The notes beneath the pieces were generated by a model. That model was not told where the DNA came from, searched no databases, and saw only the letters and a list, made by a program, of their open reading frames with translations. A stretch of DNA of 64,000 nucleotides. Source: Toxonevra muliebris. Taxonomy: Eukaryota > Arthropoda > Insecta > Diptera > Pallopteridae. The DNA lies in NCBI GenBank assembly GCA_963691655.1, contig OY829328.1, positions 34,181,890-34,245,889 of the forward strand. The letters are read 5' to 3'. The first letter of the stretch is position 1; each line of letters opens with the position of its first letter. Positions 1 to 9,759 of this stretch are shown piece after piece. The position numbers and the translations under genes were made by a program.

Positions 1-1255
1 GAAAAAATCTTAACACACGTTTTACCTAATAATTTTTTTTGGGTGTAAAATTTTTAAAATTTCATTAATCTAGTTGACTTTGAAAAATATGTCAGTTGTT
101 ATTTTTAATGCCAAATATGTTGATTTATTGTGAGTTTGATCAAAATGAGTGAAGAAAAAGAAGTACGTCTTAAAATTATTAAAAATTTTCAAAAAAATCC
201 AAATTGGGCCTACAAAAAATTGGCCAAAAAATTGAAGGTCTACCGTCAAACTGTTTCCAATGTTATTAAACAGTTTCAGGAGAATTCTACCATCGATAGG
301 AAACCTGGTTCGGGAAGAAAACAAGGACCACATGATATTGGGAAAGACAAGAAAATAGAAAGCATATTGAAAAGATCTCCAAACACATCTGGTAGAAAAG
401 CTACCCGGTTAGCCCAGTGCTCTGACTATTTGGTGCGAAAAGTTAAAGCCAATGCAGGTTTGAAAACATACAAAGTCCAAAAAGTTCCAGATAGGAATGC
501 TGCAAAAAATTTAGACGCCAAAAGTAGGGCTCGGAAATTAAAATCGAATTTCATACAAAAATATTCATGTTGTATAATGGACGACGAAACGTATGTACTG
601 GCAGATTTTACGCAGCTTCCGGGTCAAAATTTGTATGTTGCTGATGCTTGAGGAAATGTCGAAGAACAATTTAGAATCCAAAAGCAGACCGAATTTCCTA
701 AAAAATTTCTGGTATGGCAAGCTATATGCAGTTGCGGCAAAAGAAGCAAGTCATTTGTTACAGTGGGCTCTATAAATACCGAAAAATACATCAAAGAATG
801 TTTGAAAAAAAGACTTCTTCCTTTCATAAGAGAGCACAATGTGTCCCGACTTTGGCCCGATTTGGCATCATGTCACTACGGCAAGAAAGCTCTAGAGTGG
901 TATCAAAGTAATAACATAGTTTTTGTACTAAGAGAGACCAATCCTCCAAATTGTCCGGAGCTAAGACCAGTGGAGTGAAAAGAAACTTAAAGAGCACAAA
1001 AAAGGTGTCCCAAAATATCGAAGATTTTAAAAGGAGATTGACAAACTGTTCCAAAAAGTTGTCTGAAACAACTATCAAATCTCTAATGGAAGGCTTACCA
1101 AAAAAGGTCCACGAGTTCATAAATTGTGATTAGAACTATAAAAGTTATATTTTTCTGTAATTTGTAAAATATTATCAATTAAATAAAAAAAAAGTCAAAA
1201 CTTTAAGATCAACCGTTTAAAAATTATTGAATTTTATATATGTTAAGATTTTTTC
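1..1255 (+). mobile_element. Tc1/mariner (ITm) DD37E-type DNA transposon, nearly full length
   Basis: The first 15 bases are repeated in inverted orientation at 1241-1255 (GAAAAAATCTTAACA), and similarity continues inward for roughly 20 more bases, so these are the terminal inverted repeats of a DNA transposon of about 1.25 kb. Between them lies one plus-strand transposase relic. The left TA target site, if present, is cut off by the window edge, and I could not settle the exact outer base on the right. The spacing of the catalytic residues (37 residues between the second Asp and the Glu) points to the DD37E group of the IS630-Tc1-mariner superfamily. Confidence 0.85.
145..1133 (+). pseudogene. 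DD37E mariner-type transposase, inactivated
   Basis: This would be a cut-and-paste transposase that acts in the nucleus on the flanking inverted repeats. The chosen start is the ATG at 145; an upstream GTG at 130 is in frame but less likely. The N-terminal third is a helix-turn-helix region with basic residues and a GSGRK-like stretch typical of paired-type binding domains. The catalytic core shows MDDETYV (first Asp, about 580), WPDLASCHY (second Asp, 859-861) and NCPELRPVE (Glu, 973-975). Two lesions kill it: an in-frame TGA at 649-651, shortly after the first Asp, and a small deletion after the final Glu near 976 that removes the expected aromatic YW-type stretch and shifts the frame. The C-terminal tail (KRNLKSTKK onward) continues in the next frame to a TAG at 1131-1133. 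All three catalytic residues survive, so the copy is fairly young. Confidence 0.85.
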
Positions 1256-1725
1256 GATCTCACTTCTTAAGCTCAAATACTTAAGTATTTTTGCTATTTC
1301 CTATTGAAATGTTGTTAGTAAATCTAATTCCGTGATAATGTGAGTATATTTCCGATCTAAATTTAATGAAGAAAGATTTAACCGATTTTTTAGCTTAAGG
1401 TTAATGAAAGTTTTATATATTTTTTGACCTAAAAATCTAAAAGAAACATAACATTGAAAAATAGGAAAATATCTGGTCACTTCTACTTTAAACTTTTATC
1501 ACTAGTTCGGTTGACGATTTTTAACGAGTCAGCCGGGTGACTTATGCAAAATTTATTGAGAATATATGCATGCATAAAAAATGTATTGTATAATGTTTGC
1601 ATGCAATGCGCAATAGAATGCGCTTCAGAATATCTCCCGCAGCGCTGTGATCCCCATTGGGAAGATATGCTAACATAATACCAAATAATACCAAGAATAA
1701 TTTTATCAGTGTTATTTATCTCTGA
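1256..1725. other. No gene recognised
   Basis: AT-rich DNA between the mariner copy and a LINE relic. A slightly more GC-rich patch near 1600-1665 could be further decayed LINE coding sequence, but I could not align it to anything. Confidence 0.4.
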
Positions 1726-2050
1726 TATTGTAATGATTGCCCCGCTCTTTTACAATTACTTAGTTTTAATGTGCCTATGAGAGCAGTTCGTCATTTTGAT
1801 TTATTTTACTTAGGCTTTTCCCGTACGAATTATGCTTTGAATTCTCCAATACATAGAGCTATGCAAGCCTTTAATACTTTGTTTTCAAGTGATGATATTG
1901 ATTTTATTAGTTCTAAGGAAGCATTAAAGATCTGCTTAAATGAATTATTACAATAATTTTATTTTTATTTTATAATTTATACAATTTTGTTTGGAATTAG
2001 TCTGTAAAAACTTTGTTCATTGACTGAATAATTAAGTAAAAAAAAAAAAA
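1726..2050 (+). pseudogene. 3' end of a CR1/jockey-like LINE reverse transcriptase
   Basis: An open frame from about 1726 to the stop at 1954-1956 carries a pattern usual for the extreme C-terminus of LINE reverse transcriptases: a basic PMRAVRHFDLF stretch, then SRTNYALNSPIHRAMQAFN and a short helical end. The stop is followed by an AT-rich 3' untranslated stretch ending in an A-run at 2039-2050, which could be the tail of the element. The rest of the LINE is missing, as expected for a 5'-truncated insertion. Clade is uncertain; no RNase H domain is seen. Recognition is from sequence pattern only. Confidence 0.6.
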
Positions 2051-3849
2051 CATTCAGAATTGAAAAAGGAGATTAAAGTTCAATCTGAATAATTGCAAAA
2101 GTTTAACAGCGAAAAAGAGAAAAACATAAAAAAAATGTTGAAAATGTAGGTACTACAACTATATAGAACATGATGGTACAATTGTTAAATAGTAAATTGA
2201 TTTGTTCAAATCACCGTGAAGGTAACACATTTCTCAATACAAGAAGAGAATTGTATTCTAGCTATAAACAATAATACACATACACACATATATTTATATG
2301 TATAGGTAGTATAACTGTGATGACAAATATTTTGATTTGATTTGACTTTATCGATGACAACAATTTGTGCAAAATGTTGTCAATTTCATTTTAGTTAGTA
2401 AACACAGCCACAGCTATACCATATATGTATGTACGCATACATCTGTAAAGCTACACACACGTGCTTCTTTATATGTTTCTGTGTGTATGTGTGACTGTAC
2501 AGATACAATAAAAAAAAGTGAAAATAATCGCACGTAGAAGAATAAAAATAAAATCGTAAAAGCGTGACATAACATGCCTTAACTTATATAGAAATATATG
2601 TATATATGTGTGAATGCTTGCATGTGTGTGTGTAACTATCCTACACATACAAAGTAACGAACGCATTGTGTTTGTTGGTTGTTGATGGCATATGTTGAAA
2701 GGTGACGCATCAGCGTCAACATTGGCAGCAAAACAAAAGCAAAAAACACAACTAAAACAAAAATGCCAGAAAACAAGCATTTTAAAGGAATGTGTATGTG
2801 TTAGTCTCTGTGTTTATGTATGCGTTATGCAATAAATCCTTTTATTTTCGTAATTTTTTTTTTTTTTTTTTGGCATGAAGTAGAAAAAATATGTGAAAAA
2901 AAAATATATTGATATAAATTGCAATATGAGAATGAGAATAATTTATTTTGTTTTTGTTTTTGTGTGTTTCCAAATTTTTATTGATTAAGTTACATTTATA
3001 CACATTTTTTTTTTTTTTTGTTTTTCTTTTTTGTAAACACGTATGTATGTGTAACGTACGTAATTTGAGCACATATTTAATGGATATAAAAACGAAGTAT
3101 GTGCATTTAGTTTTAATGATATCACAAATGAACTTGCTAAATTTTTTGTTTGTCAAATAGAATAAAGCAAAATGCTATAATATTATGATATCATCAAATT
3201 AATTGGAAATACAAGTACTCATTGAAATGGTAATCTTTCATACAAGTGAAATGTTAAAAGGATAAATATGCAATTTATTTCGTAGCAATATATTTACAAT
3301 ACTTGGGCTATTATACTAATATACGTAGATATTATTCAAAATTTCTACAAATATTTCTTGCCTGTGATTTAAAAAAAATAAATAAATTGCGAGAAAAAAG
3401 GCATATGTAAATCAGAGTTTATAAGAATCTTTATGAAAACATAGATTAGTGAGGGTTTGGTCCCCAATATTCACTCAGCTGCCACATACGAAATAGTTCT
3501 GAGCACTTGACTCGATTTAAGTCCCTTACTGCATATGTACTGCAATGAAAAAATGTATTTTTACTTAATTTGACTTAAGGTGGGTGTTACCGGTTGTGAG
3601 TAGAGTTATTCATGTTTGGTTAGAGCGCACTGGAGTTTAAACCACCATATATTTTGAAATTTTAATATTTTACGTTGTTAGTTGCTAAATATACTTGTAC
3701 ACGTTTCTGATGTTCATTAATCCATAACAAAATTGTATAAGTAATATTTCTTTGGAACTTGATGTTAACTCTCTTTAAGCCTTAAACACAAGTTTTTTTC
3801 AAAAATTAGTTAAAAAGTTTTACATACATTCCATAAACGTGGTTGTTTC
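2051..3849. other. AT-rich non-coding DNA with simple repeats
   Basis: No coding signal. The stretch holds ATGTATGTA/ACACAC-rich simple sequence around 2270-2660, an 18-base T run at 2854-2871 and further T runs near 3007-3035. The short open frames on both strands follow the low-complexity DNA and look random. Confidence 0.6.
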
Positions 3850-4075
3850 TGCCTCTTGCCCTCTTTTCCCATCCATTCATGTTGTGCTTAAGTCAAATCC
3901 GAACGACGAAGTGAAAATTTTTTCTTAGGAAATTTTTATTCTCGGAGATTTGCCATTACCGTGTAGACAAATTATTATTTTCGTATTTTATATTTTTGAC
4001 GATGCCAAGCATTGAACCCGGGCACTCTGCATGGCTATTCAGCACACTAACCACTAGGACACAACCACCTCCAAA
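3850..4075 (-). mobile_element. tRNA-derived SINE relic
   Basis: Read on the minus strand, about 4070-3998 has the layout of a tRNA-derived RNA polymerase III promoter: an A-box-like CCTAGTGGTTAGTGTG and, about 30 bases further, a B box CGGGTTCAATGC. The sequence that follows (3990-3890) contains TGGCAAATCTCCGAG and, later, CGTTCGGATTTGACTTAA. From memory these resemble the body of a SINE common in tephritid genomes. Boundaries are approximate and no target duplication was identified. A decayed tRNA pseudogene without a SINE body is the alternative. Confidence 0.6.
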
Positions 4076-4298
4076 AATATTGAATACTAAAACCATCTCG
4101 GATACAAAAATAACAAAATTTTAAAACAAGATGCTCTCTTTCTTTGCAAATGACGTGTTTGAAATTTGCCAAAGAAACAGAAACAGAACGTAAACAAACC
4201 AAAGAACTCCTCAAAAATGCAGAATAATTGTTGGTGGTTTAGGTTCACCGTTGATCTCGTCGTCTATTCCCTGATCGTGTGACACCAACTGGGGAAAC

Positions 4299-4357
4299 AC
4301 TGGCACATTTAGCCGCTCGCCTCGAGGAAGACTGGCACATTTAGCCGCTCGCCTCGA
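4299..4357 (+). repeat. Two-copy direct repeat of 27 bp
   Basis: The 27 bases at 4299-4325 (starting ACTGGCACATTTAGCC) recur exactly at 4331-4357, with a 5-base spacer, in a locally GC-rich patch. It is a recent tandem duplication. I did not recognise the surrounding sequence. Confidence 0.9.
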
Positions 4358-5292
4358 CGCGGCATATTTCCACCGACGCACACTGGGGCCACTTATAAAA
4401 AGCGCTTGGCCAAAATTGATTTTTTATTTGAAGAATTTGACAAAATTTTAATGCAGTCGTAAAGCCAAGGATATGTATACTACAGACCTGAAATTTTGGG
4501 TCATTCCATATTTTCATTAGGAAGATACAAGGCTATTTTAGAAAATTTTTATTTTTTTCTACACCTTGATAACTTTCTCGAACTTTGCATTCATTTTTTT
4601 TTATGCTGTGCAAATTTCAAAGGCCTAAAGATAACGTATTTATAAAAAATTTTAAATATGACCAATATTTTTTTTCACTATCTTGCAAGTTCGCTCGATT
4701 TGACCGTTCCAAATTTTTTTACTTGAGAGATTTTTAGATCTCGGATCCATACGAACAAGTCAAAGACCTTGGTGGCCCTAAATGAGAACATTGAACAAGA
4801 AGAGGAGAATTTGTTACCAGAAGTTTTGAGGTAAGTCATGAAAAATGCTGTAAAAGTCCAGAGCAAGCATATATTTCTATTATTACCTTCTCTGAGTTTT
4901 ATCAGAGCTTCCTAACTGTGTAATTCTAGAATCTTGTTTTCAATTTCATTCATAAAATGATGCGAATGGAAATGAATTGGATATAAACTTCACAACAACC
5001 AAGAAGAATCAACAGTGCAGTAATTAGAAAAAGAGCTAATTAATGCCAAAAAATCGTATCCGAAAAGGTTTTAAAGATACTATGTAAAGAACTAAATAAA
5101 GATGATAACTCTAACCCCCTCCTCCTCCTTACCGATGAAAATTTAAAATTTCATGCATTTTGATCGTTGGCCATGAATGAAAAAACAATTTCAGGGAATT
5201 AAAAAATTGAACCAACTCCCACTCCACCCCTTAGAAAATATATGGAACCGCTAGGGTCTATATCTATCAGATTCGCTGCATCCCGCATGAAA
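4358..5292. other. No gene recognised
   Basis: AT-rich sequence without credible reading frames, RNA gene signals or inverted repeats that I could find. Confidence 0.5.
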
Positions 5293-5303
5293 GAGCTATT
5301 ACA

Positions 5304-6256
5304 ATTTCTGAGGATAACTTACTTACTTACTTAGTTGGCTCTACAACCGATAATCGGTCTTGGTCGTCTCTATAAAACCTCGCCTGTCGCTTCTGCAATG
5401 CGCGCGGTGGCGCCAGTTAGTAAGGCTAAGTGCAATCAGGTCCCCCTGTACCTCGTCTTTCCAACGGAGATAAAGACTTCCTCTTCAGCGCGTTCTACCT
5501 CCGTCGCTCGAATAAAGCACCCTTCTAGCCGGAGCACTTTCATCCATTCGCTCAACATGACCCAGCCAGCGAAGCCGCTGGATTTTTATGCGTTTGACTA
5601 CGTTAATGCCGACGAACAGCTCATGGTACCATCTTACACAATACACGTCGTTCACGCATACTAGACCATGGATCTTGCGGAGTATCTTCCTCTCGTATAC
5701 TCCCAACAGTCTCTCATCGTTGGTGGTCAATGTCTATGTCTCAGCGCCATACATTAGGACGGGAAGGATGAGGGACTTGAAGAGCGTTATTTTCGTACGT
5801 CGAGAGAGGGTTCTGCTTCTCAATTGCCTACTGAGCCAGCCCGTAGTAACATCTGTTGTCAAGAGTTATTCTTCGCTTGATCTCAAGGCTGTTATTATTG
5901 TTGGTGTTGATGCTGGATCCAAGATAAACGAAATCCTTGACGACTTCGAATTTGTAATTGTCAACAGTGGCATTTTGTCCAAAGACACCGTGACGCTTTG
6001 TGTGTTCACACAAATTATTTAGTTTTGTCCTGGTTTACCACTAGACCCACTCCACGAGACTCCATTTCTAAATTGCAGAATGCTGCACTGACTGCTCATA
6101 CGTTGGTCCCAATGATGTCAATATCATCAGCGTAGGCTAGCAGCATGATACTCTTGTAAAAGATAGTGCCAGAGATGTCGATGTTCGCAGCTCGAAGGTG
6201 GAGAGGTGGTATCTGTCAGTGTCATTTTGCAAAGACGAATGAACTTGTAAAAGATA
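5304..6256 (-). mobile_element. 5'-truncated RTE-type LINE with (AAGT)n tail
   Basis: On the minus strand the element ends in a short (AAGT)n-type tail (plus strand ACTTACTTACTTACTT at about 5317-5332), as usual for RTE elements. It contains reverse transcriptase coding sequence back to about 6230. A possible target duplication is GAGCTATTACA at 5293-5303 against GAACTATTACA at 6257-6267 (10 of 11 match), although about a dozen bases between the left copy and the tail are unexplained. A second copy of the same 3' end with the same tail lies at 29.6 kb. Confidence 0.8.
5327..6230 (-). pseudogene. RTE reverse transcriptase, C-terminal part, frameshifted
   Basis: This is the reverse transcriptase portion of RTE ORF2, the enzyme that copies the element RNA at a nicked target. 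Reading on the minus strand, the catalytic YADD box is at 6123-6134 (context LLAYADDIDIIG). It is followed in a second frame by the thumb-region block FEVVKDFVYLGSSINT and SLEIKRRIT (about 6000-5870). In a third frame come the typical RTE C-terminal blocks MTTNDERLLGVYERKILRKI and RLRWLGHVERMDE (5730-5485). The protein would end RLSVVEPTK with a stop at 5327-5329, directly before the tail. Several stops and frameshifts show it is dead. The N-terminal endonuclease is absent. Confidence 0.85.
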
Positions 6257-7357
6257 GAACTATTACAGGGAAGGTTTTTGCACTGCAGCAACATTTAATC
6301 TAGGTCAAAATAAGGCAGGAAATTCAAAAGTATTATAAATGTAGTGTTTCTTATGCCGTTTCGGGCGGACGATAATTTTATTCGGTAAAAATGAATTTGA
6401 AAAGTGTTATTTCAAATCATAATTGGTTGTGTTTCGTTTAGTTCACAAGAAGTTTCACTTCTGCCTTGTGTTCGTTAATACACAATTTTTTACGTGCGTA
6501 TGTTTAAATTAGGCAAACTGCTTTCACACATTATGTTTGTAGACATGTTGGCTCAGTCCCTTATGCAATTTGGTTTGACTTTTACTTTTACTCAACAAAA
6601 CATATATTCTAAGTTGATCCAAATATTTTATTAAAGAACTTGGAAATAACTATGATGTTTTTTTTTTTTTTTTTTTTTTTAACGAGGAGTAAAAGCATTA
6701 AAAGCCAAAAGTCAGTGCGGGACTTCCACACGCCAAACATCTCCTCTCGTCCGACGGAAAGCTCCTCCCGGAACCACCGTTAGGTATGATGTGAAATTCC
6801 ACATTTGCATCCGCATTCACAGCTTTTGACGTGTTGACGTTTTCGTATCCACATTCGGTAAACTGGCATCCGTCTCATCACTAATTACACAGTTCAACAC
6901 AAATAAATAACAAAGTTTTGATAGAGCTCGAGGAAAAAATTATACGGCGAAAAACGCAGAACAGACTAATAATGTTTTCTTTTCTCGATTAAATGTTGCA
7001 CTTTTACTGCACTGAAGGCTGTCAAATTTCGTGTTCTTTTCTAAGAAAAAGGCATCTTTTTCAGAGAGTATTGTGTTCTTTTCTAAAAAATGTTGCCGTC
7101 TGAGCGGGGAAAAATGTAACACTTTTGCAGTCAATTAAATGACGGGGTAAGAATGTTGCTCTGCAAATTATCTGATTCTGACGGAGTAGCATTTTTATGT
7201 TATTTCCTTGCATTTTGGTAGGTTGCAATGAGGCAAAAAAAATGCAACATTTTGTCAAGAAAAGAAAACGCTATAAGTATAAAAAACCATAAGAGAACTT
7301 GAAAGTTTTCCAGCAATTTATAGTAGAATTTTCCATAGAATATTTTACTGCAACATA
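6257..7357. other. Non-coding, with a 23-base T run and a possible LINE 3' end
   Basis: A T23 run at 6658-6680 is followed by a moderately GC-rich stretch (6700-6790, with CTCCTCCCGGAACCACCG). On the minus strand this would read as a 3' untranslated region followed by a poly(A) tail, so a minus-strand retroelement end is possible but unproven. From 6925 to 7260 there is a loose set of self-similar words (GTGTTCTTTTCTAAGAAAAA and TTTTCTAAAAAATG; ATGTTGCACTTTTACTGCAC and ATGTAACACTTTTGCAGTC). I found no gene. Confidence 0.45.
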
Positions 7358-7361
7358 TTAA

Positions 7362-7444
7362 CCTTTTGGTGCCCACCATTATGGGTCTTTTTAGTCCTTT
7401 TCGAAAAAGTTTTTTTTCGACCCATTACGAGGGTTGATGGAGGG
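7362..7444. mobile_element. Short TTAA-flanked hairpin element
   Basis: TTAA at 7358-7361 and 7445-7448 bracket 83 bases that fold on themselves. The outer halves are diverged, but the inner ATGGGTC (7381-7387) and GACCCAT (about 7419-7425) pair exactly, and both ends begin with CC next to TTAA, as in piggyBac-type elements. It may be a heavily deleted miniature element or a chance hairpin. Confidence 0.45.
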
Positions 7445-7449
7445 TTAAT

Positions 7450-8365
7450 ACGTTCAAAAAATATATTCCCTTACTTTATTTTTTTTTATATTACTTATAT
7501 ATTTTATATTATATTTTTTATATTTTTTATTTTACTATATTCCATAAATAAACTTCAATCAATTAATTATTTTGATTAATCAATGCAAAAAATCAAATAA
7601 ATAAATAAGCACAAATAAATCTCCAAATGGGTATTAACCTTTTGTAATGGTGAATATGTTTTTTCAACGGTGCTTTTTGCACGATTCCGGTACTTTGAAA
7701 ATTTCACTTTTCAGATGTCAGGCATGATAGACTAAATTCTACAATATTGAAGAGGTAGACCTATGAATATTTTTGCATGGCAAGTAGTTCTGGAATGTGG
7801 TTCTGAAATGAATAAAATAAAAATATGAATATTGAAAAAATTTATCATAAAGACTGCACTGGTAATCAAATAACGATATTGTTTTCTACTCACGAATACT
7901 TTCAAATTTTCACCTATAACGTTGCCATCACGAGAAAAAACAAACAACAACAAAAATTTATACTATCATAAAAATTTACACATTATTTGGAAACAACAAC
8001 GAAATCTTTTGGAATAAACACCGAACACAGCTCCATAACCATTTCTCGCCTGGCCTGGCTCCTTATTGCCTAGCACACTACTTTCTCTCACACTGTTTTC
8101 TTTCTCCAACGGACCAAGTCAATAATTGATGTTTTGTGCTCGACTTTGACAAAATCATGAACTCCGTTATTTACTCACATAGTCAACCATTAATCCACCT
8201 ACTCACTCTTTCGCTCACCCACTCACTCACTCTATCCATGTGAGAATGTGCAAATAAGCGTGTTCGGTAATTAAATTAGAACTTAAATGCGGCGCAACAC
8301 TTTGATATTTGATTTTTATTGTAGCTCGCAAGCGAAGTGAACACTAAAACAATGAAAGAGTATTG

Positions 8366-8402
<37 letters not shown>

Positions 8403-9285
8403 AGTATAAAGGACACGGCGAAGGCATAACTGCTAAACATTAATGTCCCTTCAAGTGTTATGTATGTGTGTGCATGTTTTTGTTGTTTCAATATCTCCTT
8501 TTATTTTTTCTCTTTGTTGCTTTTATATGCGCACATATTGATGTTTTCGTATTGTTACCAACGGCGTAAATATTATACGTCGCGCCACTATAGTGTGAAG
8601 TACTTAAACAAATCAAATAAGCTTGAAGCTATTAAATTTTAATGACTGACATAAGTTATATAGAAAGATTTCCCAAATGGCTTGTAAAAATGGTTAGTGG
8701 TAAAGTGAAACAAAGTAAGAAATTGTAGAACGAAGATTTGATTTAATTTAACTATGTATGCACAATGCAAAAAGTTTAGTCATAAGGATATTTGAGTGAG
8801 AAAAGAAATGTTAGTATATAAAGAATTTGAATAACTATTCAGGGTGAATCGAAAGCTGTCAAACAGTTAATTGCAAATCTGTAGTAAATGTAATGAGATA
8901 AAATTTTTGAACGAAAAATTAAAGAAATACGATACTTATCAATTATTATCATAAATTATCAACTAATGTTTTTCTGTTAAGTTTAACTGATTATAGTTTA
9001 TATAAACTTCAACAAGTTTCACTCACTTATCAATTTTTGGCTAAGTGATAATGGTGAATGTTTCTCAAAACAAGGAAACAGCAAAATGATAACTAAATAT
9101 TATTACAGCCCCGTATTCATACTCTACAATAACTTAAATAATTAATTGAAAATATGTAGGATATAATGTTTATTGACATTTATTAATTAATTGAATTACA
9201 AATTACACGTTTATGTATTTATGAAAATAATTAAATTAATATAAAAATTTTAAATTATATTTAAGCACTACTCTGTCCGACTTCT
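7450..9285. other. AT-rich non-coding DNA with a (GT)n microsatellite
   Basis: No coding signal. A (TG)n tract of about 15 units lies at 8369-8399. Another TTAACCTTTTG word occurs near 7637, similar to the left end of the hairpin at 7362, but I found no partner for it. Confidence 0.55.
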
Positions 9286-9390
9286 TAGCTTAACTGATAT
9301 TACACGAATTATAGCTTGTCTGTTCGTATTCGTCTAGTCCGGGTTGCCTTTCTAGCAGGATCTTAATACATTCGTTCAGTCCGGTCGATC

Positions 9391-9582
9391 GTCTTTTTGG
9401 TTGCAAAATGACCCTGATTATGTGCTAACTTGATTATTTCCTCTTCCATTGCCGATGGCACTACCAAAAGCTCTTTGATGGGATCTCTGAAAACAATTTT
9501 CTTAATCATCCTTTCCTAAAATTGTTCTCAAGGACCTTATCCAGTCATCTTCACCCTGCGTATTTGTGGTTTGCCAACTAGC
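9391..9582 (-). pseudogene. Ty3/gypsy-type pol fragment (integrase zinc-binding region)
   Basis: Reading on the minus strand, one frame (about 9582-9505) carries QGEDDWIRSLRTIL. A second frame (about 9510-9391) continues with an RDPIKELLVVPSAMEEEI stretch followed by LAHNQGHFAT. The latter matches the expected start of an LTR-retrotransposon integrase, where the first two ligands of the HHCC zinc finger sit in an H-x3-H pattern. The two pieces are joined by a frameshift. No LTRs, protease or reverse transcriptase were found near it. A further open frame on the same strand (9435-9290) may belong to the same element, but I could not place it. Confidence 0.6.
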
Positions 9583-9598
9583 CTACACCTACACACAA

Positions 9599-9757
9599 CC
9601 AACAAGTTGATAAACGAGTTGAAATTGATCTCGAAAATCAAAACATTTTGATTTTTCTTCAACTGATTGACAAACTTGCTGAAATCTCTCAATCGGGTTT
9701 TCAACTTACCTTCACAGTATATTTGCAATCAACCACGACAAGTTTGTCAACCAGTTG
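9599..9757. repeat. Cluster of 19-22 bp inverted motifs
   Basis: CAACTGATTGACAAACTTG at 9660-9678 is the reverse complement of 9739-9757 with one mismatch, enclosing a 60-base loop. A third, weaker version lies in the opposite orientation at about 9599-9620. It could be the core of a small inverted-repeat element or a binding-site cluster; no target duplication was identified. Confidence 0.6.
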
Positions 9758-9759
9758 AG

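Noticed and set aside
2842..3160. Open frames on both strands around 3 kb
   Set aside because: Created by T/A runs; composition is Lys/Asn/Ile or Phe/Leu only.
5335..6022. Plus-strand open frames over the RTE relic
   Set aside because: They are the antisense of reverse transcriptase coding sequence on the minus strand.
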